Part shown: piece after piece, positions 1 to 9,403 of the stretch | How the letters are laid out: every line of letters begins with the position of its first letter | How positions within the stretch are numbered: position 1 is the stretch's first letter | From: Adhaeribacter swui | Lineage (GTDB): Bacteria; Bacteroidota; Bacteroidia; Cytophagales; Hymenobacteraceae | Length of the DNA stretch: 64,000 nt | NCBI RefSeq assembly: GCF_014217805.1 | Contig: NZ_CP055156.1 | Location: forward strand, 2,486,585-2,550,584 | Direction of reading: 5' to 3' | Notes under the pieces: model-generated | What the model saw: only the letters and a program-made list of their open reading frames with translations | Told to the model about the DNA's origin: nothing | The model's database searches: none | Made by a program: the position numbers and the translations under genes

Positions 1-906
1 CAGGAAACCAGCCAACCAACAAACGACCACAACCCAACCGAAATATTAGCCAGAATAAAAGCTTCCATGCACCAAAACTACCCTGAAATGCGGGTAGCCG
101 GTTCTGAAATAAATAAGGAAACAGAAAAGCTTGCAGGGAAAATAGAGTGGAAGAAATGGTATAAAATGGCGGCGGCTATTTTATTGCCTATCTGTTTATT
201 AACTGTGGTGGTGCATTATTACATAAGTGAGCGCAATGCCGCCCAAATGGTAATAGCCGAAACCTTGCCGGGCGTTAGAAAAACCATATCCTTAGAAGAT
301 GGGTCCACGATAACCTTAAACGGGAGTAGCAAAGTGGTATACCGGCAACATTTTCCGGATGATGCCCGGGAAATTACTTTAACCGGCGAAGCTTTTTTTG
401 AAGTAGCCAAAGATAAATCGCGGCCTTTTATTGTAAAAACCGGACCTATTGCCACGCAGGCCTTAGGCACTTCCTTTAACATTAATTACCGCAATAATGC
501 CCCCTACATAGTGGTAGCCCTCGCCACCGGAGTGGTCCGGATTGACCAGGAAATCAATCAAAATAAAACCGAGCTCACGAAACTCAGGCCAAACCAGCAG
601 TTGATTTACGATAAAAAGACTGCCCGTTTTGAGCTGCAACCCTACGATGCCCGCGTGATTTTGGGCTGGCGCCGGGGTATTTTATTCTTTAATCAGGCCA
701 GCCTGACGGAAGTAGTTAGCCGCTTAGAAAACTGGTACGGCATACCAATTGAATTAGCGGGTAAAGTTCCGGAAAAAACCGCAGAATGGAATTACACCGG
801 CGAGTATAACAACCAGGCGCTGGAAGATGTGCTAACCGGCATCAGCTTCGTGAAAGATTTTACCTTCGAGAAAAAAGAAAATAAAATAGTGATACACTTT
901 AACTAA
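1..906 (+). CDS. FecR-family anti-sigma factor (5' truncated by window)
   Basis: Inner-membrane anti-sigma/signal-transduction protein of the FecR family. The frame is open from base 1, so the start probably lies upstream; the first ATG inside the window is at 67. Counting from that ATG, a single membrane segment lies at about residues 32-54, followed by a periplasmic FecR domain (LEDGSTITLNGSSKV, GEAFFEVAKD, ALGTSFNI) and a C-terminal DUF4974-like domain at about 210-279. In this family the periplasmic part senses the STN domain of the partner TonB receptor and controls a cytoplasmic ECF sigma factor. The partner here is most likely the SusC-like gene directly downstream, which has an STN domain. 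The sigma factor is presumably upstream of the window (inference). Confidence 0.93.
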   Translation, partial: QETSQPTNDHNPTEILARIKASMHQNYPEMRVAGSEINKETEKLAGKIEWKKWYKMAAAILLPICLLTVVVHYYISERNAAQMVIAETLPGVRKTISLEDGSTITLNGSSKVVYRQHFPDDAREITLTGEAFFEVAKDKSRPFIVKTGPIATQALGTSFNINYRNNAPYIVVALATGVVRIDQEINQNKTELTKLRPNQQLIYDKKTARFELQPYDARVILGWRRGILFFNQASLTEVVSRLENWYGIPIELAGKVPEKTAEWNYTGEYNNQALEDVLTGISFVKDFTFEKKENKIVIHFN

Positions 907-942
907 CCCGCTTGGCCTATGCAGGAATAAATTTAAAAAATA

Positions 943-972
943 GCCGTCAGGTTTTAATTAAAACCCGACGGC
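943..972. terminator. Hairpin between fecR and susC
   Basis: GCCGTC (943-948) pairs with GACGGC (967-972), and the inner arms GGTTTT/AAAACC extend the pairing across one mismatch. No T tract follows on the plus strand. On the minus strand it is followed by T-rich sequence. It may be a weak terminator, a processing site or a stabilising stem that sets FecR and SusC levels. Confidence 0.55.
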
Positions 973-1053
973 CTGGCCCTTAAGGTACTTATGTTGGCGC
1001 ATAAACCCCTTAAAAAGGCATGGTATTATAATAAAAATCTTAAGCCCAAATTT

Positions 1054-4000
1054 ATGAAACTAAACTTACTCTACCTACTTCCGAGGGTAGCAAAAACCCT
1101 ATTGCCCGGACTTTTCCTTTTTCTAATTACTTTTTCTATTGTTCTGGCCGAGGACCTTCCTTTGCAGAACCTGAATAAAGCGAAGGTTACTTTAAACCTC
1201 TCCAACGTTTCCTTAAAAGAATTTATAGCCGCCATCGAAACCCAAACTCCCTACCGGTTTACCTTGGATGAGCAAGAGGTAGACCAGGTAGGCCGCATCT
1301 CCGTTAATGCGCAAAACGAATCGCTGTTAAAAATACTGGAACAGGTAACGGCCAGCAACAACCTGGAATTTAAACAGATAAATAACAACATCCACCTGCG
1401 GCAACAAAAAAGCAAAATTTTAAAAAACGAACAGAATAACCAAAGTTTAAAAAAGCCGGTGCCAGCCCGGGTTTCGGGAGTGGTAAAATCGGTTACCGGC
1501 GAAACTTTGCCCGGCGTAACCGTTTTGGTAAAGGGAACTACCGTGGGCACTACCACCGCCACCGATGGCAGTTATACCTTAGATGTACCGGATAACACGG
1601 GTACTTTGGTGTTTTCGTTTATTGGTTTTATTACCCGGGAAGTTCCGGTAAATTCAGAAGCGGTAATAAACGTAACTTTAACAGAAGACACCCAGAGCTT
1701 GAAGGAAGTGGTAGTAGTGGGCTATGGTACCCAGCAAAGAGGAGATATTACCAGTGCAGTAGCCACCGTTTCTACCAAAAGTATCGAGAACCAGCCATTA
1801 GCCGGGCTCGACCAGGCCATTGCGGGTCAGGCGGCGGGGGTGCAGGCGGCGCAGCGGTCCGGCACGCCGGGCGGTGGGGTAACAGTACGGGTTCGCGGTA
1901 CGGGCTCTATCGGAGCGGGCAACGAGCCGCTTTACGTGGTAGATGGCTTCCCGATTGAAGGCGATTACAACCGCGATTTAAACCCGCTGGCTACCATTAA
2001 CCCCAACGATATTGAATCCATCCAGATTTTAAAAGATGCTTCTTCGGCGGCTATTTATGGTTCCAGGGGCAGCAACGGGGTAGTTATTATTACCACCAAA
2101 AGAGGCAAAGCCGGCAAAACCCGGATTAATTTAAATACTTACTATGGCGTACAGCAGGTTGCGAATAAAATCGACATGCTAAATGCTAGGGAATACGCTG
2201 AGTATAACACCGAAGCCCGGAACAATGCCTGGGTAGATGCCGGCGGTAACGCCAGCGACCCCAACAGTGTGCGGCCGGACCGGTTTAAAATTCCGCCGAT
2301 GTTTGCGGACCCGGCCTCGCTGGGCAAAGGTACCGATTGGCAAGACGAGGTGTTCCGGACTGCTCCCATCCAGAATTATGAATTATCTGCATCTGGTGGC
2401 AATGAAAATTCCCAGTTTTTAATATCCGGCAGTTATTTCAATCAGCAGGGCGTGGTGCTTAAAACCGGCTTCGAGAGATATTCTTTCCGGGTAAATCTGG
2501 ATACCAAGGTATCGGATAAGATTAAATTAGGAGTAAACCTGGCGCCTTCTTATTCTACCAACGATGTATTGCCCGTAGAGGACCAGGTATTTACCGGGGG
2601 TATTCTGGCTGCGGCCTTGTCTATGGCGCCCACCATTCCGGTTTATAACCCCGATGGTACGTATACTACCCAGTTGGGCGTGTCGCCGTACGTAACCGGT
2701 ATTATTGAAAATCCGGTGGCCATTGCAAATAAAATAAAAGGCGGAACCGCGGCTTTCCGGACCTTAGGTACTTTTTTCGGGGAGTACGCTATTGTAAAAG
2801 GCTTAACTTTTAAAACCAGCCTGGGTGTTGATTATACCGATTCCAGAAGCAACTTTTATCACCCTTCTGATTTAGGCCGAGATGGTGCCAGTGCTCCGGT
2901 AATACCTATTGCCAATGCTAGTTCCAGCCGGGGTATTATTTTGCTTAACGAAAATACGCTAACCTTCGACCGTACTTTTAATGACCATAACATTACGGCT
3001 TTAGCAGGTTTTACCAACCAGAAAGCGCGCGGCGAGAGCGCCAATATGTTTGCCACCAACTTCCCGAACGATTTGGTAATGACGCTGAATGCCGGGCAGG
3101 TAACTTCCGGAGGCACTTCTATGGCGGAGTGGTCTTTATTGTCTTTCCTGGGCCGGGTTAATTACAGCTACAAATCTAAATATTTATTTACCGCCACCGT
3201 GCGGCAAGATGGTTCTTCGAGGTTTGGAGCGGGCAATAAATGGGGTACCTTCCCTTCGGCTTCGGTAGGATGGAATATTGCCCAGGAAAATTTTATGAGC
3301 CATGTAACACCCGTGAGCGATTTTAAAATCAGGGCCAGTTACGGTTTAGCCGGTAATAACACCATTGGTAATTACAACCATATTGGCCTCTTGTCGGCTA
3401 CCCGGTATGTATTTGGCCCGGGCACCGGTACTATTGTTAACGGATTGCAGCCTACCAGTATCAGCAATCAAAATTTAAGCTGGGAAAAAATGGACCAGTT
3501 AGATTTAGGGGTAGATATTGGCCTGCTTAAAAACCGCCTGTTCCTAACAGTAGACTATTATAATAAAAATACTTCCGATTTATTATTAAGTGTGCCGGTA
3601 CCATCGTCCACGGGTTATACCACCGCTTTACAGAACATCGGTAAAATAAATAATAAAGGCTGGGAGTTTGCCCTGAACTCAAAAAACCTGGTGAATGCGT
3701 TTACCTGGAATACTGATTTTAATATTTCGTTTAATAAAAACAAGGTATTGGCTTTAGGGCCATCCGGCGACCCGATTATTTCTAAAAGTCCTTCTTTCAG
3801 CCCCAATACGCATATCACGCAAATTGGCAGCCCTATTGGCAGTTTCTATGGTTACGAAGTTATTGGCATTTACCAGAACCAGGCCGACGTGGATAACAGC
3901 CCGGCCGTGCGCGGAGTGGGTGGCTCTAAACCCGGCGACTTAAAATACCACGATGTAAACGGCGACGGCCAAATTACCGGGGCAGATGTAACCATTATCG

Positions 4001-4518
4001 GGGATAACCAACCGGATTTTACGTATGGCTTTACCAATACATTTGGCTATAAAGATTTTAGTTTAAGCGTGCTGATAGATGGCGCCGAAGGCTTTGAGCT
4101 TTTAAACGGCTCCCGAAGAAATATTGGTTTGGTAAGTGGCAGCTATAGCCGCCGGGATGTTTTAAACCGCTGGCAGTCGCCGGAAAATCCGGGCGATGGC
4201 AAAACCCCGCGGGCGAATGTAGTGCCTACCGGCGGTAATTTATCGTATGTTTCTTCTTTGCTGGTAGAAGATGCTTCTTTCCTCCGCATCCGGAATATTA
4301 ACTTACGGTACCGTTTGCCGGAAAAAGTATTTAAGTATGTCCGGGCCCAAAATGGCAGCCTTTCTTTCAGCGTACAAAACGCCTTTACCTTTACCAAGTA
4401 TTTAGGCTACAACCCCGAGCAAAGTTTCCAGGGTACCAGCCCCTTAACGCCGGGGGTAGATTATAATGGCTACCCGGTTGCCCGAACCTTTACTTTAGGC
4501 TTAAACATCACTTTTTAA
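1054..4518 (+). CDS. SusC/RagA-family TonB-linked outer membrane protein with STN domain
   Basis: TonB-dependent outer-membrane transporter, the SusC half of a SusCD uptake complex, about 1154 aa. I chose the ATG at 1054 rather than the one at 991 because it opens directly into a signal peptide (MKLNLLYLL, then a hydrophobic stretch to about residue 32). Domains in order: STN secretin/TonB short domain (about 40-110), carboxypeptidase-like regulatory domain (GVVKSVTGETLPGVTVLVKG), plug domain beginning around GYGTQQRGDITSAVATV, then the beta-barrel ending in the typical aromatic C-terminus LNITF. The STN domain implies control through the upstream FecR. SusD follows after 27 bp. The substrate cannot be told from sequence. 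Confidence 0.96.
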   Translation: MKLNLLYLLPRVAKTLLPGLFLFLITFSIVLAEDLPLQNLNKAKVTLNLSNVSLKEFIAAIETQTPYRFTLDEQEVDQVGRISVNAQNESLLKILEQVTASNNLEFKQINNNIHLRQQKSKILKNEQNNQSLKKPVPARVSGVVKSVTGETLPGVTVLVKGTTVGTTTATDGSYTLDVPDNTGTLVFSFIGFITREVPVNSEAVINVTLTEDTQSLKEVVVVGYGTQQRGDITSAVATVSTKSIENQPLAGLDQAIAGQAAGVQAAQRSGTPGGGVTVRVRGTGSIGAGNEPLYVVDGFPIEGDYNRDLNPLATINPNDIESIQILKDASSAAIYGSRGSNGVVIITTKRGKAGKTRINLNTYYGVQQVANKIDMLNAREYAEYNTEARNNAWVDAGGNASDPNSVRPDRFKIPPMFADPASLGKGTDWQDEVFRTAPIQNYELSASGGNENSQFLISGSYFNQQGVVLKTGFERYSFRVNLDTKVSDKIKLGVNLAPSYSTNDVLPVEDQVFTGGILAAALSMAPTIPVYNPDGTYTTQLGVSPYVTGIIENPVAIANKIKGGTAAFRTLGTFFGEYAIVKGLTFKTSLGVDYTDSRSNFYHPSDLGRDGASAPVIPIANASSSRGIILLNENTLTFDRTFNDHNITALAGFTNQKARGESANMFATNFPNDLVMTLNAGQVTSGGTSMAEWSLLSFLGRVNYSYKSKYLFTATVRQDGSSRFGAGNKWGTFPSASVGWNIAQENFMSHVTPVSDFKIRASYGLAGNNTIGNYNHIGLLSATRYVFGPGTGTIVNGLQPTSISNQNLSWEKMDQLDLGVDIGLLKNRLFLTVDYYNKNTSDLLLSVPVPSSTGYTTALQNIGKINNKGWEFALNSKNLVNAFTWNTDFNISFNKNKVLALGPSGDPIISKSPSFSPNTHITQIGSPIGSFYGYEVIGIYQNQADVDNSPAVRGVGGSKPGDLKYHDVNGDGQITGADVTIIGDNQPDFTYGFTNTFGYKDFSLSVLIDGAEGFELLNGSRRNIGLVSGSYSRRDVLNRWQSPENPGDGKTPRANVVPTGGNLSYVSSLLVEDASFLRIRNINLRYRLPEKVFKYVRAQNGSLSFSVQNAFTFTKYLGYNPEQSFQGTSPLTPGVDYNGYPVARTFTLGLNITF

Positions 4519-4545
4519 TACCGGGAATTTAAAAAATTTAAAAAA

Positions 4546-5997
4546 ATGATAATGAAAAATAAGATATATATGCTGGGCCTGATGAGCATATTGTTAAGTT
4601 CCTGCAGCGATGATTTTCTGGAATTAGCCCCTATTTCTAACGCCAACGTGCAAAACTTTTACCGCAATGCCCAAGATATGCAGGTAGCCGTTAATGCGGC
4701 CTACTCGGCCTTACAACTGGAAGGGCAGTATCGCACCGCTTACTGGCAAATGGGCGAAGTACGAAGCGATAATACCATGAACATGGATGTAGCCGGTAAT
4801 TTTCCGGATGCCGAAATCGATTTATTTAAAACGGCCGCTTCTAACAGCATTATTACCGCAGCCTGGAACGATAATTACCGCGGTATTTTATTATGCAACG
4901 TGGTTCAGGACCGGATTGCTGCCGTTACCATGGACGAAGCCCTGAAGAACCAATATCTGGGGGAAGTAAAATTCCTGCGTGGCCTGATGTACTTTAACCT
5001 AGTCCGGATTTTCGGGGATGTGCCCTTGGTACTAAAAGAAACAAAATCGGTGGAAGAAGGCTACCAGCAGCCGCGAGTTGCCAAAGCTTTAATTTACGAA
5101 CAAATTGTTAAAGATTTAACGGAAGCGACCCAAAGCTTACCCGATAAATTTACCGGCAACGATATTGGCCGGGCAACCAAAGGAGCCGCTTTAGCTTTAC
5201 TGGGGAAAGTATACCTCACGCAAAAAGATTACGCCGCGGCCGCCGCTAAATTAAAAGAAGTTATTAGTTCGGGTACCTTCCAGCTGGTTCCGGACTACGC
5301 TAATTTATGGGGGCCAGCCAACGAAAATAATGTGGAATCTATTTTTGAGGTGCAATTTAAAAAAGGCGGTACCGGTACCGGAAGTAATTTCTATAACCAA
5401 TTTGCCCCCTGGAATTCCGAAACCGCCGTTACGGGAGTTGGATTTGCCTCCGGTAAAAATTTGCCAACCGCCGATATAGCCAACGCCTACGAACCCCATG
5501 ATTTGCGTAAGGCTAGTTCCATGGCCGAAAGCTATGTAAAAAATGGCGTTGCGGTGGAAGATAAGTACACCATTAAATACCGCGACCTGCAGCCTTTTGC
5601 TGCCGCCGATGCCGATAACAACTGGGTGGTGCTGCGCTACGCCGATGTTTTATTAATGTACGCCGAAGCCTTAAACGCATTAAACCAAGGGCCAAGCCAG
5701 GAAGCCTACGATGTGGTAAATGCCGTCCGGAACCGGGCCGGTCTGGAAGCGCTACCTACCGGCTTAACGTATGAGTCTTTCTCTTCGGCGTTGGAGCATG
5801 AAAGACAAGTAGAATTAGCCTTTGAAGGCCACCGCTGGTTTGATTTGGTGCGCACCGACCGGGCCATACCCGTAATGAACGCGCATTTTAATGGCACCTT
5901 AACCATAGACGAACATCACCTGGTATTTCCGGTGCCGCAGAGCCAGATAAATGTAAATCCGGAAGGCATTCCGCAAAATCCGGGTTATACTTTCTAG
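4546..5997 (+). CDS. SusD/RagB-family nutrient-binding outer membrane lipoprotein
   Basis: Surface lipoprotein that forms the lid and binding partner of the SusC-like protein just upstream (27-bp gap). 483 aa with a short hydrophobic signal and a lipobox LLSSC placing the lipidated Cys at residue 20; a second in-frame ATG at 4552 would work as well. Typical SusD features are visible: an N-terminal TPR-like SusD-like_3 region (NAYSALQ-type helices, EVKFLRGLMYFNLVRIFGDVPL) and the C-terminal motif block RYADVLLMYAEALN, then VRNRAGL, then the HERQVELAFEGHRWFDLVR signature. The protein ends FPVPQSQINVNP...NPGY, as is usual. The ligand is unknown. Confidence 0.96.
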   Translation: MIMKNKIYMLGLMSILLSSCSDDFLELAPISNANVQNFYRNAQDMQVAVNAAYSALQLEGQYRTAYWQMGEVRSDNTMNMDVAGNFPDAEIDLFKTAASNSIITAAWNDNYRGILLCNVVQDRIAAVTMDEALKNQYLGEVKFLRGLMYFNLVRIFGDVPLVLKETKSVEEGYQQPRVAKALIYEQIVKDLTEATQSLPDKFTGNDIGRATKGAALALLGKVYLTQKDYAAAAAKLKEVISSGTFQLVPDYANLWGPANENNVESIFEVQFKKGGTGTGSNFYNQFAPWNSETAVTGVGFASGKNLPTADIANAYEPHDLRKASSMAESYVKNGVAVEDKYTIKYRDLQPFAAADADNNWVVLRYADVLLMYAEALNALNQGPSQEAYDVVNAVRNRAGLEALPTGLTYESFSSALEHERQVELAFEGHRWFDLVRTDRAIPVMNAHFNGTLTIDEHHLVFPVPQSQINVNPEGIPQNPGYTF

Positions 5998-6020
5998 AAA
6001 ATTTTAAAAATTTAAAATAT

Positions 6021-6067
6021 GCCTGCCGGTTTAAGTGCAATAATTTACTGCTTTTAAACCAGCAGGC
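6021..6067 (+). terminator. Hairpin after susD
   Basis: GCCTGC-C-GGTTTAA (6021-6034) pairs with TTAAACC-A-GCAGGC (6054-6067), one mismatch, 24 bases after the susD stop. There is no T tract downstream; the flank upstream is A/T-rich. It probably ends or trims the SusCD transcript before the peptidase gene. Confidence 0.6.
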
Positions 6068-6140
6068 CTAATTACCCATTTCCTGAAAATTCTATTTCCT
6101 AATTCAGCTAAATCAAAGCCTTTCTCAAAAATCTAAATCT

Positions 6141-7445
6141 ATGGTGCTTCCGGCTAAAATTTTTAAAAAATGGGTAATCCTGCTCTTATTTATTTGCCAG
6201 GGTAACTTTCTGTTTTTTTCATTTGCGGGTGCCAGTACTTTATATGGTTCAGGCAAACGTAAAATTAATCCTTCCCTCAATCTTCATCCGGATTCGGTAC
6301 AAAATAGTTTTGAGTTTATAAATACTAATTTCGAGAATGCTTCTCCACTAAATTACATGGTAGATTCAACGGGCGTAGTACAGATTAGCCTCGTTTACGA
6401 TCATGAGCGTTCTTCTACGAACCAGGCCAACAGCCACTTCCATTTTCAGGTACAGGCTAAACCCGGCTCTACGCAAACGTTAATCTTACAAAATTTTGAT
6501 AATGTCTGGAATGGGAGGTGGGCCACGCCTTTATCGGAAAAAACCAATTGCTATGTTTCGGTGGATGGTATTAACTGGAAAACTATTCCTACGGAAGTAA
6601 TTAGTAACAACCGCTTAAAAGTGAAACTGCCCATGGAAGCCAAAGAAATGTACGTTGCCTCCGTGGAACCCTACCGCATCAGCGACCTGGAAAAATTATT
6701 AGCCGAGATTAAAAATAAACCGCTGGTGCAAATAAGTACCATTGGTAAAACAGTAGAAGGGCGACCACTGGAAATAATACGGTTGGGAAACCCCACTGCC
6801 CCTTACCGCATTTTTTTACGCGCCCGGGCCCACGGTTTTGAAGCCGGCGGCAATTGGGTAGTTCAGGGTTTAATCCGCAGTTTGTTGAAAGGCGACCAGA
6901 ATGCGGCCCGTTATTTAAAAAAATATTGCCTGTACATTATGCCTATGGCTAATAAAGATGCAGTAGCCCGGGGCCGGTCGCGGTTTAATGGCCTGGGCAT
7001 GGATTTAAACCGGAAATGGGACAAACCCGCCGATGCTTTTTATTCTCCGGAGAATTACGCCCTGGAAAACTGGTTTAAAACTATGATAAAACAAGGCAAA
7101 AGACCGCATCTGGCCATCGATCTGCACAACGACAATTACGGCAACATCCATATCAGCCGCCCCGCTGGAAACCTGGAAAAGTACCTGGCCAACATGAAAA
7201 TATTGGAAGCGCAATTGCGCCGCCATACCTGGTTTACCGAAGGCAGCACCGGCAGTAATTTTAAAAATCCGGGTACTCTGGGTGAGGGTTTGCTGGAGCG
7301 CTTTGGCATTGAAGCCCTGGTGTATGAGTTTAATTACGATTGGATTGCGAGCCTGAAAAAACAACCTTTTGGTAAAGATTGGGAAGCATTAGGCGAAAAA
7401 TTAGGCGAAGTATTTTACCAATATTTTAACGAAGCAAATTATTAG
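6141..7445 (+). CDS. Exported M14-family zinc carboxypeptidase-like protein
   Basis: Predicted zinc metallopeptidase of the M14 carboxypeptidase family, 434 aa, with a signal peptide of about 31 residues (basic start, then LLLFICQGNFLFFSF). The zinc-binding set is visible: His231 and Glu234 in HGFEAGGNW and His329 in IDLHND. The family motif GMDLNRKW precedes the last of these, and Glu396 in VYEFNY fits the catalytic glutamate. An N-terminal beta-rich region of about 180 residues (about 50-190) precedes the catalytic domain, as in the cytosolic-carboxypeptidase-like branch, but here the protein is exported. It lies behind a hairpin 143 bp after susD, so cotranscription is uncertain. The substrate could be a peptide, a modified amino acid or a peptidoglycan fragment. 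Confidence 0.85.
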   Translation: MVLPAKIFKKWVILLLFICQGNFLFFSFAGASTLYGSGKRKINPSLNLHPDSVQNSFEFINTNFENASPLNYMVDSTGVVQISLVYDHERSSTNQANSHFHFQVQAKPGSTQTLILQNFDNVWNGRWATPLSEKTNCYVSVDGINWKTIPTEVISNNRLKVKLPMEAKEMYVASVEPYRISDLEKLLAEIKNKPLVQISTIGKTVEGRPLEIIRLGNPTAPYRIFLRARAHGFEAGGNWVVQGLIRSLLKGDQNAARYLKKYCLYIMPMANKDAVARGRSRFNGLGMDLNRKWDKPADAFYSPENYALENWFKTMIKQGKRPHLAIDLHNDNYGNIHISRPAGNLEKYLANMKILEAQLRRHTWFTEGSTGSNFKNPGTLGEGLLERFGIEALVYEFNYDWIASLKKQPFGKDWEALGEKLGEVFYQYFNEANY

Positions 7446-7764
7446 GACGCCGCTTCGCGAAATCAAAAATAGAAATTATGAATTAGAAATGAGGCCAGGA
7501 TGCTTTTACCTGTTCCTTCATCCAGAATAAGTAAAGAAACACAATTATAGATATTAAGTTGGGGTAAAAGCTCCTCTCCTAAGTTTAGGAGGGGTAGGGG
7601 TGGTTGTTTTCCTATGAAAGCGGCGAGTGAAAATAGATACTTCTTTTTGTCCAGGTACTTATATATTCTTAAAGCTTCTTTAGTAGAAAATTTGGTAGGT
7701 CAGGCAAATTAATTTAGGCAACTGCCAGCTCAATTTCTCTAAAATTCGAAAATTTTAAAAAATC
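7446..7764. other. Intergenic region with a short palindromic repeat
   Basis: No gene seen in these 319 bp. It contains the G/C-skewed repeat at 7571-7606 and otherwise AT-rich sequence that probably carries the promoter of the downstream dehydrogenase; no clear -33/-7 pair could be assigned. Confidence 0.6.
7571..7606. repeat. CTCCTCTCC...GGAGGGG short dispersed-type repeat
   Basis: An imperfect palindrome (CTCCTCTCCTAA, loop, TAGGAGGGG) followed by a TAGGGGTGGTTG tail. I recall similar palindrome-plus-tail repeats scattered between genes in Bacteroidota genomes. Only one copy occurs in this window, so repeat status rests on general knowledge. Confidence 0.5.
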
Positions 7765-9354
7765 ATGCATATTCTTAAAAAGGGTTTCTTGCTTAGCTGC
7801 GTGCTCTATTGTTGCCTTATGGGTAGCGGGTGCCGTAAGCAAAGTAGTCTATCCCGAAATACTACGGCAACCAATATAAATTTTAAGTGGCCGGTAGAGC
7901 GGGTAATTACGGTAGATTCTACCAGGCTGGGGGTGAGCACTATTATTACCAACCTGAATGTACCCTGGGAAATAACCTGGGGGCCCGATAACCAGATTTG
8001 GTGCACCGAACAGGATGGCACCATTAGCAAAATAAACCCAGTAACCGGGGAGAAAAAGGTTTTAGTAAAAATAACCGATGTTTACCGCAAAAGGCTGGGT
8101 TTACTAAGCATGGCGCTTCACCCGAATATGAAAAAGTGGCCTTACGTTTTTGTGAACTATACTTACCTGAAGGGAGAAGTTATCTTTTCTAAACTGGTAC
8201 GCTATACTTATTCCCACGAGGCTTTAACCCAGCCAAAAATTTTATTAGAATTTCCGGCTTATTACGGGCACATGGGTTCGCGGGTGGTTATTGCTTCGGA
8301 CGGAAAAATTATGTGGGCTACCGGCGATGGAGCCGAAGCCACTAATGCCCAGGATACTAATTTATTAAGCGGCAAAGTGCTGCGCCTGAATATAGATGGT
8401 ACCATTCCGGCGGATAACCCGGTAAAAGGAAGTCCGGTTTGGGCCAGTGGTTTCCGGGTGCCGCAGGGAATGGTATATAATCCCAATGGAATGCTGTATA
8501 TCGCCGAACACGGCGATGCCACCGACGATGAAGTAAATATAATTCAGAAAGGGCACAACTACGGGTGGCCCCAGGTACAAGGCTTTGTTGACCTGCCGGA
8601 AGAAAAAGCGTATCATACTGCCCATACCATTACCGAACCTCTGAAGGCCTGGACACCTACCATTGCTCCGGCCGGGATGGATTTTTATAGTAAAAATTCT
8701 ATACCAGAGCTTCAGAATTCGTTGTTACTCACCACCCTTAAAGAAAGCGATTTACGGGTACTTCAATTAAATAAAGAAGGCACCGCGGTAGTGTCCGAAA
8801 AGATTTTGCTGGACCAGCAGTACGGGCGTTTGCGGGATGTTTGCGTTTCGCCGGCGGGCGATGTTTACGTTTCGACCAGCAACCGCGACTGGAATCCGGG
8901 TCCCGGATTTCCCCAACCCACCGATGACCGGATTATCCGGATTTTTAAAATAACGGATAAAGATAAACTTAACCTGGCAACGGCTCCGCAGAATTTTGTA
9001 ACAGCAACACCGGCAAATTCTGTTTCTGAAGCTGCATTGCCAGCCGGTCAGGTAGTTTACCAACAATATTGCGCTTCCTGCCATAAAGCCGATGGCAATG
9101 GGGTCGCCGGTACTTTTCCATCCCTGCGGAGTTCCGGAAAGGTAAGCGGGGAACCAAAAGACCTCATCCCATTTATCTTAAAAGGCTCCTCCGGCAGTAA
9201 AAAGACCGAAGGTTCCGAAAGCCAAATGCCCGCCTTCCATTTCTTAAACGACCAGCAATTGGCCGAAGTAGTAACCTATATCCGGTCGGAGTTTGGAAAT
9301 ATAAAAAGTGGAACTACTGCCGCCCAAGTAGCGGAGGCACGGAGTTTGAAATAA
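7765..9354 (+). CDS. Soluble PQQ-type sugar dehydrogenase fused to cytochrome c (lipoprotein)
   Basis: Predicted extracytoplasmic aldose dehydrogenase of the glucose/sorbosone dehydrogenase family, 529 aa. The N-terminus is a lipoprotein-like signal ending GSGC (Cys about 23). Residues about 55-395 form the six-bladed propeller, with family motifs such as VPWEITWGPDN, GLLSMALHPN, LLSGKVLRLN, YIAEHGD and GHNYGWP. The C-terminal 100 residues are a class I cytochrome c: heme motif C436-A-S-C439-H440 and a likely axial Met in SQMPAF. Electrons from sugar oxidation would therefore pass directly to the fused heme. It follows the SusCD1/peptidase genes after 319 bp and is probably its own unit. Confidence 0.9.
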   Translation: MHILKKGFLLSCVLYCCLMGSGCRKQSSLSRNTTATNINFKWPVERVITVDSTRLGVSTIITNLNVPWEITWGPDNQIWCTEQDGTISKINPVTGEKKVLVKITDVYRKRLGLLSMALHPNMKKWPYVFVNYTYLKGEVIFSKLVRYTYSHEALTQPKILLEFPAYYGHMGSRVVIASDGKIMWATGDGAEATNAQDTNLLSGKVLRLNIDGTIPADNPVKGSPVWASGFRVPQGMVYNPNGMLYIAEHGDATDDEVNIIQKGHNYGWPQVQGFVDLPEEKAYHTAHTITEPLKAWTPTIAPAGMDFYSKNSIPELQNSLLLTTLKESDLRVLQLNKEGTAVVSEKILLDQQYGRLRDVCVSPAGDVYVSTSNRDWNPGPGFPQPTDDRIIRIFKITDKDKLNLATAPQNFVTATPANSVSEAALPAGQVVYQQYCASCHKADGNGVAGTFPSLRSSGKVSGEPKDLIPFILKGSSGSKKTEGSESQMPAFHFLNDQQLAEVVTYIRSEFGNIKSGTTAAQVAEARSLK

Positions 9355-9403
9355 AGTAATATTACTCATCCAAATGCAATGATAAGGAATTGATCCTTGT
9401 TAA

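Noticed and set aside
991-1053. Longer N-terminus for SusC1 from the ATG at 991
   Set aside because: It adds 21 non-signal-like residues in front of a complete signal peptide that starts at 1054.
9381-9395. Short AAGGA...TCCTT stem between the convergent dehydrogenase and membrane-protein genes
   Set aside because: Only five base pairs and no T tract; too weak to call a terminator.
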